In this document: positions 51,539 through 60,147 of the stretch, one piece after another
Layout of the letters: each line of letters opens with the position of its first letter
Numbering within the stretch: the first letter of the stretch is position 1
Assembly: GCA_947643595.1 (NCBI GenBank)
Contig: CANRWP010000009.1
Location: 1-64,000 of the forward strand
Length of the DNA: 64,000 bases
Source of the DNA: an uncultured bacterium
Lineage (GTDB): Bacteria > Bacillota > Clostridia > Lachnospirales > Lachnospiraceae
Direction: 5' to 3'
Notes under the pieces: model-generated
Seen by the model: the letters and a program-made list of their open reading frames with translations, nothing else
Told to the model about the DNA's origin: nothing
The model's database searches: none
Program-made: the position numbers and the translations under genes

Positions 51539-52116
51539 GAAAAGAAGATCTCTTTGAAATTCTCGGGGAGCTGGATGACAGTATCGTGGAGGAAGCCGGA
51601 AAACCTGTGAGAAGGAGAATAAATTGGAAAGCTCTGGGGACAATGGCGGCCTGCCTCACTCTGATGTGTATCGCGTTCGGATCGTTCTCGTTCACAGACC
51701 GTTTCGGCAACCGCTCGGAGGAGGCGCCTGTGGCGGAAGCACCCGCGGAGGAAGAAGCCCCTGCGGCGGAAGAGGAGGCGCCTGCGGAGGAAGCGCCTGT
51801 ACAGGAGACACCCGGGGAGGAGATGTCTGCGGAGGCGGCAGTCCCCGGCGATATCGCGCCGATGGCGTATGTGAACGACACGCTCTATATTCAGTCTCCG
51901 GCTCAGGAGGGCTATGCGGAGCGGCGGGAGGAGTTCAGCTACCTGGGCAGGATCGAGAGCGCAGTCACTCAGGACAGGGAACCGGATCAGAATTTTCAGG
52001 CGAATGATCCGATCGTCGGCTGTGAGGTGTATCAGTACGGCGAGGACATTGTCATAGAGATCGACGACAGATATTGGCTCTATGTGAAAAAGGATGGAGA
52101 AGGAGGAAGGCGATGA
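51535..52116 (+). CDS. Single-pass membrane protein, probable anti-sigma partner
   Basis: 193 residues with a GTG start inside the sigma stop. About 30 cytosolic residues (EDLFEILGELDDSIVEEA) precede one membrane helix (about 34-52). An external linker of repeated Ala-Pro-Glu-Glu units (residues 64-108) and a small strand-rich domain ending DIVIEIDDRYWLYVKKD follow. The order sigma gene then single-span protein is that of ECF/anti-sigma pairs, although no zinc-binding anti-sigma motif is present. What it senses outside the cell is unknown. Confidence 0.75.
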   Translation: MRKEDLFEILGELDDSIVEEAGKPVRRRINWKALGTMAACLTLMCIAFGSFSFTDRFGNRSEEAPVAEAPAEEEAPAAEEEAPAEEAPVQETPGEEMSAEAAVPGDIAPMAYVNDTLYIQSPAQEGYAERREEFSYLGRIESAVTQDREPDQNFQANDPIVGCEVYQYGEDIVIEIDDRYWLYVKKDGEGGRR

Positions 52117-52499
52117 ATAAAGGTAAGGCAAAATGTGAGAGGTTAAAAAAGATCAGGAAGGCTGTGGCGGACAGACTGCATGTCGATCTGCACCAGACAG
52201 AGTGTACCTTTGAGGGAAATTGCAGGGGTACATGCCCCAAATGCAGGCAGGAGGAGGAAATATTAAACAGAGAACTGTTAAAAAGAGCGGCGGGGCTGGG
52301 AGTCGGAACGCTGGCGGGTTTAAGTCTGGTCGGATGTGCGCCGCTTGGCAGCGGAGCACCGATGGAACTGACAGGCGAAGCGCCCTATGAGGAGATGGAA
52401 TGGGAGGGGGCAGTGCCTCCTGAGGAGGAAGATGACGAGGAATATTTGTATCATACAACGGGCGAGGCACCCTGTGAGGAGCCGGAAGCGGAAGAATAA
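52113..52499 (+). CDS. Small Cys-motif protein next to radical SAM enzyme
   Basis: 128 residues, overlapping the preceding gene by ATGA. The N-terminal part holds the motif CTFEGNCRGTCPKCRQEEE, preceded by a basic helix. A glycine/alanine hydrophobic segment ends in LSLVGCAP, which looks like an internal lipobox. The last 45 residues are very acidic. Proteins with the same C-x5-C-x3-C-x2-C motif sit beside small radical SAM genes in gut anaerobes; their role is not known. It might be a substrate, an iron-sulfur carrier or a partner of the enzyme at 52511. Confidence 0.7.
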   Translation: MNKGKAKCERLKKIRKAVADRLHVDLHQTECTFEGNCRGTCPKCRQEEEILNRELLKRAAGLGVGTLAGLSLVGCAPLGSGAPMELTGEAPYEEMEWEGAVPPEEEDDEEYLYHTTGEAPCEEPEAEE

Positions 52500-52510
52500 G
52501 GGGAAGCGCT

Positions 52511-53119
52511 ATGGAGATGTTTGACGTTATAACGATCGACAGACACAGATTTCACACGGACGGAAAGGGAGTGACCACGCTGGTGATAGTAAGCGGTTGC
52601 CCCCTAAAGTGCAGATACTGCATCAACGGAAGATTGCTGTCAGGTGCAAAGACGAAAAAAATGACAGTGGAGGAGCTGCTGCAACGGATCATGCAGGATT
52701 ACTGCTATTTTGTGGCGACGGGCGGCGGCATCACATTCGGCGGCGGGGAACCTCTGTTATATTACGATGCGATCATGGCGTTTATCCGCCGGGTGAACGG
52801 TATGTTTGCGACGACGATAGAGACATCTCTCTCCGTGGATGTGGACGTCCCGAAGCTTTTGGAGGCGGCGGACCGGTTCATCATAGATGTCAAAAGCACA
52901 GACTGCGCGATATACCGAGGATATACGGGGACAGGCAACGAGATACTGCTGTCGAATCTGGAAAAGATAAGCAGGGTCGGTCTGCAGGGCAAATGTGTCA
53001 TAAGGATCCCCGATATCAAAGATTTTACGACGGGGGAGGATATAGAGCGTTCCGTCAATTATGTGAGAGGTCTGGGGTTCGAGAATATCGACTGTTTTGC
53101 CTACAAAGTCGAGGACTGA
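52511..53119 (+). CDS. Radical SAM protein, activating-enzyme-like
   Basis: 202 residues. The iron-sulfur/SAM motif CPLKCRYC gives Cys30, Cys34 and Cys37. GGGITFGGGEPLL is the SAM-binding glycine motif, as in glycyl-radical activating enzymes (PflA-like), and later DVKSTDCAIYRGYTG fits. It is shorter than PflA, and no glycyl-radical enzyme gene is nearby. It is 11 bp after the Cys-motif gene, so the four genes from 50978 appear to be one operon. A peptide-modifying or activating role is possible. Confidence 0.85.
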   Translation: MEMFDVITIDRHRFHTDGKGVTTLVIVSGCPLKCRYCINGRLLSGAKTKKMTVEELLQRIMQDYCYFVATGGGITFGGGEPLLYYDAIMAFIRRVNGMFATTIETSLSVDVDVPKLLEAADRFIIDVKSTDCAIYRGYTGTGNEILLSNLEKISRVGLQGKCVIRIPDIKDFTTGEDIERSVNYVRGLGFENIDCFAYKVED

Positions 53120-54718
53120 TCAAACGATCGTTATGTGTGCCAGATCAAACAGAATACTCTTTTTTAAACCGTCGGGAATGCCGGCCTGCGTGTCCATAAT
53201 CTGGATGATGCGGTCGGCGTATTTTTTTGTGATCTTTGAGTAGAGGCCTCTGTCTGCCCACAGCGCCCGGCGGATCAGCATCTGCAGCCGGGCCTGTTCC
53301 GGGTCGGATGGTGAGGGGTCGGGCCTGTACAAAAGCAGCAGATAAGGCAGACGCTGCCAGGACGGCTCGTGAATCAGCAGATAGAGCAGGTACTTTCCCG
53401 TGCGGTTGTTTTTGCAGTTTTGGTACGACTGGTACAGTCTTTCGGAGCCATAGCGGATGCCGCTTTTGCAGATCGCGCCGTATGCGGTCCTGGAGATTGT
53501 GACATCCGTGTCATGCAGGTAATGCCAGTAGTCCTCCTCAAATCCCACGGCCCCCAGACTGCTCAGAGCCCGCATGGTATATTTCAGAATTTTCGGGGAA
53601 CCGGAAGAAAGATACTCCGCCAGAAGATCCTGATCTTTCGCCGTGCCGTTCTCACCGATGCCGAGTATGGCGATCGCCTCGTCCGGCGTGTGGAGTCTGG
53701 CGCGGTAGAAGGAGAGAATGTCGAAGGAAGTATGTCTGCGCAGGATGTAACAGACATCGCTTCGGATGCCTCCCGATCTGTCGAGAAGGTATTGCTCCAG
53801 TCCCTCCCATGCCCCTCCTGTGCGCTCATATCTGAGTTCCAGCGCTTTCTTTCGCACAAGAGGACTCTTGTTTTTGCTGTAGAGATCTAATTCCTCCTCA
53901 CCGCATTCATAATTATTCAGGATCATGCTGATGATAAGCGCTTTCTCGTTTCCATTTTTCTCCCGCTCCAAAAGCCGGTGCGCGATGGGTCTGGAGAGAG
54001 TATCGGGATGGAGAAGGATCCGGTATAAAAACCTTCTCGTGACGGGGGGATAGCCTGCGATGCTGTCCGGTGAGATATCGTCCCTGTGGGAGAGGATTTT
54101 TTCGGTCAGCACTTCCTCTATTTTCCGAAACTGCTCCTGATCATAACGTTCCCCCAGTTTTGTCCGGCAAAGATAAGGGAGCATCTCTATGGCGGCATCT
54201 GTTTTCAGGCGTTTCAGTCTGCCGGAGAGAACGCCGTAGGCGGCCTCTCTGACCGGCTTCACCCAGTCGTTCAAACGCAGCACGATATAGGGGAGGGAGG
54301 CCTTGTCGTCCGCCGCTGCCCTTATGCAGTTCTCCCTGAAATACCCGTTGGGGTGGAAAGTGCCAAGCCGGAGGATGTCGAGAAAAGCCTGCGGACTGTC
54401 GATGGATTTTCTGAGTTCAGACAGGGAGATCTTTGACCAGTCTATAAACCACTCCATGGAGGTATAGCAGCGAAATCTGCGGCTCAGTTCAATGATCTTT
54501 GGCGCGTCCAGACTTTTCATGTGGGTGTGGATGGCTTCGGCCGCCATATTCGCGAGCCTCCTGTCCTTCGACAACACCATGGGATACAGGGCGGACAGAC
54601 AGTTTTCCTCTCCGGCTTCCATTCTGTTGGTGAAGGAAGATGCCCTCTCATAAAGTGCAGAGTTATCCGGCGCTTTCCCGTTTTTCAGTTTTGTGGGGTG
54701 AAATAATCTGTGTAGCAT
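53120..54718 (-). CDS. Helical-repeat (HEAT-like) protein of unknown function
   Basis: 532 residues from ATG 54718 (GGGAGGA upstream). The sequence is almost wholly helical, with recurring pairs of short helices such as DRRLANMAAEAIHTHM, VKPVREAAYGVL, SPLVRKKALELRYE and SPKILKYTMRALSSLG, as in HEAT/armadillo solenoids. There is no signal peptide or membrane span. Such scaffolds mediate protein contacts. It is convergent with the radical SAM gene with no gap between stop codons, and no function can be assigned. Confidence 0.75.
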   Translation of the reverse strand: MLHRLFHPTKLKNGKAPDNSALYERASSFTNRMEAGEENCLSALYPMVLSKDRRLANMAAEAIHTHMKSLDAPKIIELSRRFRCYTSMEWFIDWSKISLSELRKSIDSPQAFLDILRLGTFHPNGYFRENCIRAAADDKASLPYIVLRLNDWVKPVREAAYGVLSGRLKRLKTDAAIEMLPYLCRTKLGERYDQEQFRKIEEVLTEKILSHRDDISPDSIAGYPPVTRRFLYRILLHPDTLSRPIAHRLLEREKNGNEKALIISMILNNYECGEEELDLYSKNKSPLVRKKALELRYERTGGAWEGLEQYLLDRSGGIRSDVCYILRRHTSFDILSFYRARLHTPDEAIAILGIGENGTAKDQDLLAEYLSSGSPKILKYTMRALSSLGAVGFEEDYWHYLHDTDVTISRTAYGAICKSGIRYGSERLYQSYQNCKNNRTGKYLLYLLIHEPSWQRLPYLLLLYRPDPSPSDPEQARLQMLIRRALWADRGLYSKITKKYADRIIQIMDTQAGIPDGLKKSILFDLAHITIV

Positions 54719-55037
54719 TCTGTGTTCCTCCCTATAGGCCATTTTTACCATTATACCATGGGAATGCAAGTTTAGTTGGCAGGCCGGCGGATGAATAAAA
54801 ATCTTCCAATTTTTTCTTATATACACTTTTGAACATAAATCTTATGCATTATGCACAAAATGAACATATACAATTTGTGCAAATCGTGAAAGTTCGAAAA
54901 ACGATCATAAAAATTCAAATAGATCATATAATAAGGTTGATTAAATCATATATTATGATATAATCAAAAATAACGAAACATATAATAATAAATTATATGA
55001 ATTATATGAACGTTTCATAAAAGAAAAGGAGGGTTTT
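54719..55037 (+). promoter_or_regulatory. AT-rich control region of the ula operon
   Basis: 319 bp without a gene. A promoter is seen at TTGATT (54937-54942) and TATAAT (54959-54964), 16-bp spacer. The palindrome ATCATA-TAT-TATGAT (54946-54960) fills the spacer and could bind a repressor. A tandem ATTATATGA repeat lies at about 54992-55009, just before the AAAGGAGG ribosome binding site. The rest is AT-rich with no recognised element. Confidence 0.65.
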
Positions 55038-56141
55038 ATGAGCAAAATTGACGAAATCACAAGGGAGAGTTGGATCATGTCAACTTTCCCGGAATGGGGT
55101 ACCTGGCTCGTGGAGGACATCGAGAACGAGGTGGTCGAGCCGGGGAATGTGGCCATGTGGTGGCTTGGCTGTACCGGCGTATGGTTTAAGACGCCCGGCG
55201 GCGCGAATGTCACGATCGATCTCTGGTGTGGAAACGGAAAGAGAACACACGGCGATGGAAAGATGAAGGTGGGACACCAGATGGCGAATATGTGCGGCGG
55301 ACGCGCGATGCAGCCGAATCTGCGCAATGTACCGTTTGTGATCGATCCGTTTGCGTTTAAGCAGGTGGACGCGGTGCTCGCCACACACTATCACCAGGAT
55401 CATATGTCGGCGGAGTGGGCGGCCCATGTGATCCAGAGCGGCATGACCACGACGGACGACAAGGGCAATGTGATCCCCGTTCCGTTCATCGGACCGAAGA
55501 AATCCGTGGAGACATGGATGAAATGGGGCGTTCCCGAGGACCGCTGCATCACGGTGAAACCGGGCGATACGATCAAGATCAAGGATATCGAGATCGTTGC
55601 GCTTGACTCCTTCGACAGAACCTGTATCGTGACGACCGATAAGACAGGTCCCGACAGAGAGGAGCTGACCGGCGTCTGCCCGACCGACATGGACGATAAG
55701 GCGGTGAACTATCTGGTGAAGACTCCCGGCGGCAACATTTACCACTCCGGCGATTCCCACTTCTCGATCTACTTTGCGAAACACGGCAAGGACTATGATA
55801 TCGATGTGGCGTTCGGTTCCTTCGGCGAGAACCCGATCGGTATGCAGGACAAGATGACATCCATCGACGTGCTGCGCATGGCGGAAAATCTGCAGTGTAA
55901 GGTGGTAGTGCCGATCCACTGGGATGTGTGGACGAATTTCCAGGCGGACTGCGAGGAGATCAAACTGCTCTACGATTTCAAGAAAGACCGCAACGAGTAC
56001 AAGTTCCATCCGTTCTTCTGGCAGGTGGGCGGAAAGTATGTGTATCCGCAGGACAAAGATAAGATCTACTATCACCACAGAAGAGGATTCGAGGACTGCT
56101 TCGAGGCTCCGCAGAACATTCCGTTCCGGTCCTGCTTATAA
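55038..56141 (+). CDS. ulaG: L-ascorbate-6-phosphate lactonase
   Basis: 367 residues of the metallo-beta-lactamase fold. The metal motif HYHQDH is at residues 117-122, and [12 protein letters not shown] and VPIHWDVW follow. It opens L-ascorbate 6-phosphate to 3-keto-L-gulonate 6-phosphate, the first step after PTS uptake. Strong likeness to UlaG throughout, and it heads a full ula-type operon. Confidence 0.94.
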   Translation: MSKIDEITRESWIMSTFPEWGTWLVEDIENEVVEPGNVAMWWLGCTGVWFKTPGGANVTIDLWCGNGKRTHGDGKMKVGHQMANMCGGRAMQPNLRNVPFVIDPFAFKQVDAVLATHYHQDHMSAEWAAHVIQSGMTTTDDKGNVIPVPFIGPKKSVETWMKWGVPEDRCITVKPGDTIKIKDIEIVALDSFDRTCIVTTDKTGPDREELTGVCPTDMDDKAVNYLVKTPGGNIYHSGDSHFSIYFAKHGKDYDIDVAFGSFGENPIGMQDKMTSIDVLRMAENLQCKVVVPIHWDVWTNFQADCEEIKLLYDFKKDRNEYKFHPFFWQVGGKYVYPQDKDKIYYHHRRGFEDCFEAPQNIPFRSCL

Positions 56142-56155
56142 TCGGGGGGTACGAT

Positions 56156-56611
56156 ATGCTGAGAGAATTTGTTGAAAAAAATCACTGTAAGTTTGCGCAG
56201 AGCGCGAAAGACTGGAGGGAAGCGATCCGCATGAGCTGTGAGGTGCTCGAGGCGGACGGCACAGTGGAAGAAAACTACAAGGAAGATATCATACGCTGTA
56301 TCGAGGAGTACGGTCCCTACATCGTGATCATGCCGGATGTGGCGATGCCTCATTCCCAGGAGTGTGCGAAAGGGGTTCATAAGACGGCGATCGCGTTTAT
56401 GAAACTGGAGGAACCTGTCAGCTTTGACCCCGGGGATCCCGAGAAGGACGCGGTGCTGTTCTTCACGCTGGCTTCCTGTGACCCGAGCCAGCATCTGGAC
56501 AATATGTCCAGGCTGGCGGAACTGATGTCGAACGAGGAACTGATGGAAGAACTGAAAGCGGCGGAGACGCCGGAGGATCTTCTGGAGCTGGATAAGAAGT
56601 ATCTGAGCTGA
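56156..56611 (+). CDS. ulaC: PTS ascorbate-family IIA component
   Basis: 151 residues of the PTS IIA-2 fold, with the phospho-His in VAMPHSQE (His66). It passes phosphate from HPr to UlaB. It lies between the lactonase and the IIC gene. Confidence 0.92.
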   Translation: MLREFVEKNHCKFAQSAKDWREAIRMSCEVLEADGTVEENYKEDIIRCIEEYGPYIVIMPDVAMPHSQECAKGVHKTAIAFMKLEEPVSFDPGDPEKDAVLFFTLASCDPSQHLDNMSRLAELMSNEELMEELKAAETPEDLLELDKKYLS

Positions 56612-56640
56612 AAACAAATATAAAATAAGGAGGAGAATAT

Positions 56641-58116
56641 ATGAACTTTTTAATGAACGCTTGGTCATATTTTGCAACCAATATTTTGCAGCAGCCTGCA
56701 TTTATGATCGGTCTTATCGTTATGCTGGGGTACATACTGCAGAAAAAGCCCTGGTATGACGTACTCGCAGGTGTGATTAAGGCAATCGTGGGCTACCTGA
56801 TCCTGACGGTGGGATCGGGAGGACTCGTTTCAAATTTCCGTCCGGTCCTGGTGGGGTTGAAAGATGTATTCCATATCGACGCCATGGTGATTGACCCGTA
56901 CTTCGGACAGAATGCGGTGACGGCAGGCGTGGAGGAAGTGTTCGGAAAGGGCTTCGGCGACGCGATGATCCTGCTGCTGATCGCTTTCATCGTCAACATC
57001 CTGCTCGTCCGTTTCAACAAGGTGACAAAGCTCCGTGCGCTGTTTACAACCGGCCATGTGCAGGTGCAGCAGGCGGCGACGGCTTACTGGCTGATCATGT
57101 TCGCGCTGCCGGGTCTTCTGACGCAGCATGTGGCTATGATCATCGTCATGGCGGTCATTCTCGGCGCGTACTGGGCAGTGGGTACAAACCTTCTGATCAA
57201 ACCCTGCCAGGAAGTTACCGACGGCGCGGGCTTCACGCTGGCGCATCAGCAGATGTTCGGCGTAGCCATCAACTACTGGCTGGCCGAGAAACTTTTCGGC
57301 AAAAAGAAAGACGGCAAGGAAGTGAAGAAGATCGATGATATCGAACTTCCGGGCTTCATGTCCATCTTCAATGAGAACATGGTTTGTACTTCCATCCTGA
57401 TGCTGGTGTTCTTCGGCGCGATCCTCTGCATTCTCGGCAGAGACTATCTGGTGGAAGGCGGCTTCCTGAAAGAAGGCGCGAGCATGGTATTCTATGTGAT
57501 CCAGACCTGTCTGTATTTCTCGGTGTATCTGGCGATCCTGCAGCTCGGCGTCCGCACGTTTGTGACGGAGCTGACGGCTTCCTTCCAGGGTATTGCGGAT
57601 AAGCTGCTTCCGGGTTCCGTTCCGGGTGTGGACTGCGCGGTTATTTTCGGTTTCGGTTCCGCGAACGCGGTGCCTCTGGGCTTCCTGGCAGGTTTCCTCG
57701 GGCAGATCATCGCCATCGCAGTGCTGATCGTATTGAAGAGCCCTGTGCTTGTCATCTGCGGATTCGTGCCCGTATTCTTTGACAACGCTACGATCGCGAT
57801 CTTCGCGAACGAGAAGGGCGGTATCAAGGCGGCGCTTATCCTGCCGTTTATCTCCGGCCTCTGCCAGGTGTTTGGCTCCGCGATCATCGCAGGCTGGGTA
57901 GGCATGGCGGCATACGGCGGATATCTCGGCATGTGGGACTGGGCGGTAGTATGGCCGGTCATGACGGCGGTTATGAAATTCTTAAGCTATGCGGGTGTCG
58001 CGATCGTCGCGGTTGCGCTTCTTGCTATTCCGCAGCTTGAGTACCGGGCGGATAAGGAAGGCTACTTCCTTGTGACGGAAGATTATGAGAAATATAAAGG
58101 GATGAAGAATAAATAA
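56641..58116 (+). CDS. ulaA: PTS ascorbate-specific IIC permease
   Basis: 491 residues with about eleven membrane helices, of the UlaA/SgaT family. Family segments include QQPAFMIGLIVMLGYILQKK (in parts), TGHVQVQQAATAYWLIMF and GFGSANAVPLGFLAGF. It takes up L-ascorbate and phosphorylates it with UlaB and UlaC. An AAGGAGGA site precedes the ATG. Confidence 0.94.
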   Translation: MNFLMNAWSYFATNILQQPAFMIGLIVMLGYILQKKPWYDVLAGVIKAIVGYLILTVGSGGLVSNFRPVLVGLKDVFHIDAMVIDPYFGQNAVTAGVEEVFGKGFGDAMILLLIAFIVNILLVRFNKVTKLRALFTTGHVQVQQAATAYWLIMFALPGLLTQHVAMIIVMAVILGAYWAVGTNLLIKPCQEVTDGAGFTLAHQQMFGVAINYWLAEKLFGKKKDGKEVKKIDDIELPGFMSIFNENMVCTSILMLVFFGAILCILGRDYLVEGGFLKEGASMVFYVIQTCLYFSVYLAILQLGVRTFVTELTASFQGIADKLLPGSVPGVDCAVIFGFGSANAVPLGFLAGFLGQIIAIAVLIVLKSPVLVICGFVPVFFDNATIAIFANEKGGIKAALILPFISGLCQVFGSAIIAGWVGMAAYGGYLGMWDWAVVWPVMTAVMKFLSYAGVAIVAVALLAIPQLEYRADKEGYFLVTEDYEKYKGMKNK

Positions 58117-58134
58117 AATAAAGGAGAATGAACA

Positions 58135-58440
58135 ATGGCTAAGGAAAATATGTCTTTTTTGGTATGTTGCGCAAACGGAGCGGGCTCCAGCCTGATGATG
58201 AAAATGACGATGCAGAAAGCGCTGGATAAGGTCGGCATTAAGCCGGGCAAGATCCATCACTGCGCGTTGTCCGAGGGAAAAACAGCTGCGGCGCAGTACG
58301 ACGTGGTATTCTGTGCGCAGAACTTCACAAACATGTTTAAGGACGCGGAGAAGAAGGGAACCATCGTGATCGGGCTGCGCAATATTATGTCTGTGCAGGA
58401 GATGGAAGATAAGATGAGAGAGAAGGGGATCATAGAATAG
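58135..58440 (+). CDS. ulaB: PTS ascorbate-family IIB component
   Basis: 101 residues. The phospho-Cys lies in VCCANGAGSS (Cys12 by alignment with the CGNG motif). It completes the ascorbate PTS with UlaA and UlaC. Confidence 0.92.
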   Translation: MAKENMSFLVCCANGAGSSLMMKMTMQKALDKVGIKPGKIHHCALSEGKTAAAQYDVVFCAQNFTNMFKDAEKKGTIVIGLRNIMSVQEMEDKMREKGIIE

Positions 58441-58486
58441 TTCGCTTATACAACTTGCGCTGTGGAGACAGCGCGCGGGGGATGAC

Positions 58487-59257
58487 ATGAAACGGGAAAG
58501 AGCGTATGTGGAGGGAAGAAGAAATCAGGTGCTGGAGATGCTGCAGAGGAATCCGCAGCTGCGGGTGGAAGAGCTGGCGAAGAGGCTGGGCGTCTCCGTG
58601 GTGACGGTTCGGAGGGATCTCCAGTTCCTGGAAGAAAAAAAGCAGATCACAAGATTTTACGGCGGCGCCAGGGTATCGAGGGAGGCGGCCGGGTATATGG
58701 ATGACAAAGCCATATACAGAGACCTGATCGCAAGATACGCGGCGACGCTGGTGGAGGATGGGGACACCATCTTTATCAACACCAGCCGCAATGCGCTGAA
58801 CATAATAAAATACATCGAGAGCAGGCATGTGACAGTCATCACCAACAACGGCAAGGCGATAAGCCAGGAGAAGGCGGACGGGGTTGACATCATCCTGACG
58901 GGCGGCGAGGTGCGGCATCCAAAGGAGGCGTTGGTAGGTGATTTTGCCACAAGAAACCTGCAGAATATTTTTGCGAAAAAGGCTTTTCTGGGATGCGCCG
59001 GCATCAGCGCGAAAGCGGGTATGTCCACGGAGATAGCGAATGAGGTGAACGTGAATCGGCTGATGATAGAGCACGCGACGCAGGAGGTCTATCTGTTGGC
59101 GGACCATACGAAGATAGGACACAACAGCAGCTTTACAAGCTGCGGCATCGAGATGGTAAAACAGTTGATCACCGATGAGCTGGCCCCGGAGGAAGAGTTA
59201 GAGCTGATACGCGCCCAGGGCGTAAAAGTCTGTCAGGTGAGAAAAAGCAATTTTTAA
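58487..59257 (+). CDS. DeoR-family regulator within the ula operon
   Basis: 256 residues. N-terminal helix-turn-helix (LRVEELAKRLGVSVVTVRRDLQFLEEK), then the DeoR sugar-phosphate domain (INTSRNALNIIKYI, ILTGGEVRHPKEALVG, FLGCAGISAKAGMST, LLADHTKIGH). It is in the operon and would repress it, as UlaR does in E. coli. The spacer palindrome at 54946-54960 is a candidate operator. Confidence 0.88.
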   Translation: MKRERAYVEGRRNQVLEMLQRNPQLRVEELAKRLGVSVVTVRRDLQFLEEKKQITRFYGGARVSREAAGYMDDKAIYRDLIARYAATLVEDGDTIFINTSRNALNIIKYIESRHVTVITNNGKAISQEKADGVDIILTGGEVRHPKEALVGDFATRNLQNIFAKKAFLGCAGISAKAGMSTEIANEVNVNRLMIEHATQEVYLLADHTKIGHNSSFTSCGIEMVKQLITDELAPEEELELIRAQGVKVCQVRKSNF

Positions 59258-59283
59258 AAACAGGCATAGCAGGAGGCAAAAAT

Positions 59284-60129
59284 ATGAAAGCATATGCTTT
59301 GGGATTATATGAAAAAGCGATGCCCTCCACCCTGTCCTGGAGGGAGAAACTGGAGACGGCGAAGGAAGCCGGGTATGACTATGTGGAACTCAGCATCGAT
59401 GACTCCGAGGAAAAGATCGGACGTCTGGATATGCCGAAGGAGGAGCGCCTTGAGCTTGTGAAAACAATGTACGAGGTCGGGATCCCGATCCGCACCATGT
59501 GCGTCAGCGCACTGACCAAATACTCCATGGGAAACGATAAACCGGAGTACGAGGCCAGGGGAATGGAGATCCTGAAAAAATCCATTCGGTTTGCGGATGA
59601 CATCGGTGTCAGAGTTGTGATGATTCCCGGATATGATGTGTACTATGAGCCGTCAACGGTAGAGACGAAGAGGCGCTATCTGAAAAATCTGAAGATCGGC
59701 GCGGAGACGGCGGAGAGGGCGGGCGTGATACTGGGACTGGAGACCATGGAGAATGAGTTTATGAACACGGTGGAGAAAGCCATGAAGTATGTGGTACTGT
59801 GCGGCTCCAACTATCTGAAGATTTATCCGGATCTCGGCAATCTGACCAATGCGGCGGTGCAGTATCAGACGGACGTGCTGGAGGATCTGGAACTGGGGAG
59901 AGGCAATATCACATCTCTCCACCTGAAGGAGACGCTGCCCGGCAGATACCGCGAGGTACCCTACGGAACCGGACATGTGGACTTTGAGGCGGCGATCGAA
60001 AAAGCGTGGGAGATGGGAATCCGCAGATACGTGACGGAATTCTGGTACAAGGGAAGCGAGAACTGGAGAGAAGATCTGCGGTTTGCCCACGATATGATGA
60101 CAGGGCTTTTGGACAGACAATGCAGATAG
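59284..60129 (+). CDS. ulaE: L-ribulose-5-phosphate 3-epimerase (L-xylulose-5-P 3-epimerase)
   Basis: 281 residues of the xylose-isomerase-like TIM barrel. Probable metal ligands are in LETMENEF (Glu), YPDLGNLTN (Asp), SLHLKET (His) and YVTEFWY (Glu). It converts L-xylulose 5-phosphate to L-ribulose 5-phosphate, the step after the UlaD decarboxylase. An AGGAGG site precedes the ATG. Confidence 0.92.
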   Translation: MKAYALGLYEKAMPSTLSWREKLETAKEAGYDYVELSIDDSEEKIGRLDMPKEERLELVKTMYEVGIPIRTMCVSALTKYSMGNDKPEYEARGMEILKKSIRFADDIGVRVVMIPGYDVYYEPSTVETKRRYLKNLKIGAETAERAGVILGLETMENEFMNTVEKAMKYVVLCGSNYLKIYPDLGNLTNAAVQYQTDVLEDLELGRGNITSLHLKETLPGRYREVPYGTGHVDFEAAIEKAWEMGIRRYVTEFWYKGSENWREDLRFAHDMMTGLLDRQCR

Positions 60130-60147
60130 GAAAGAGGATGTGCAATC

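Noticed and set aside
55080-56078. Minus-strand open frame opposite ulaG
   Set aside because: ulaG is unmistakable on the plus strand; the antisense product has no recognisable domain.
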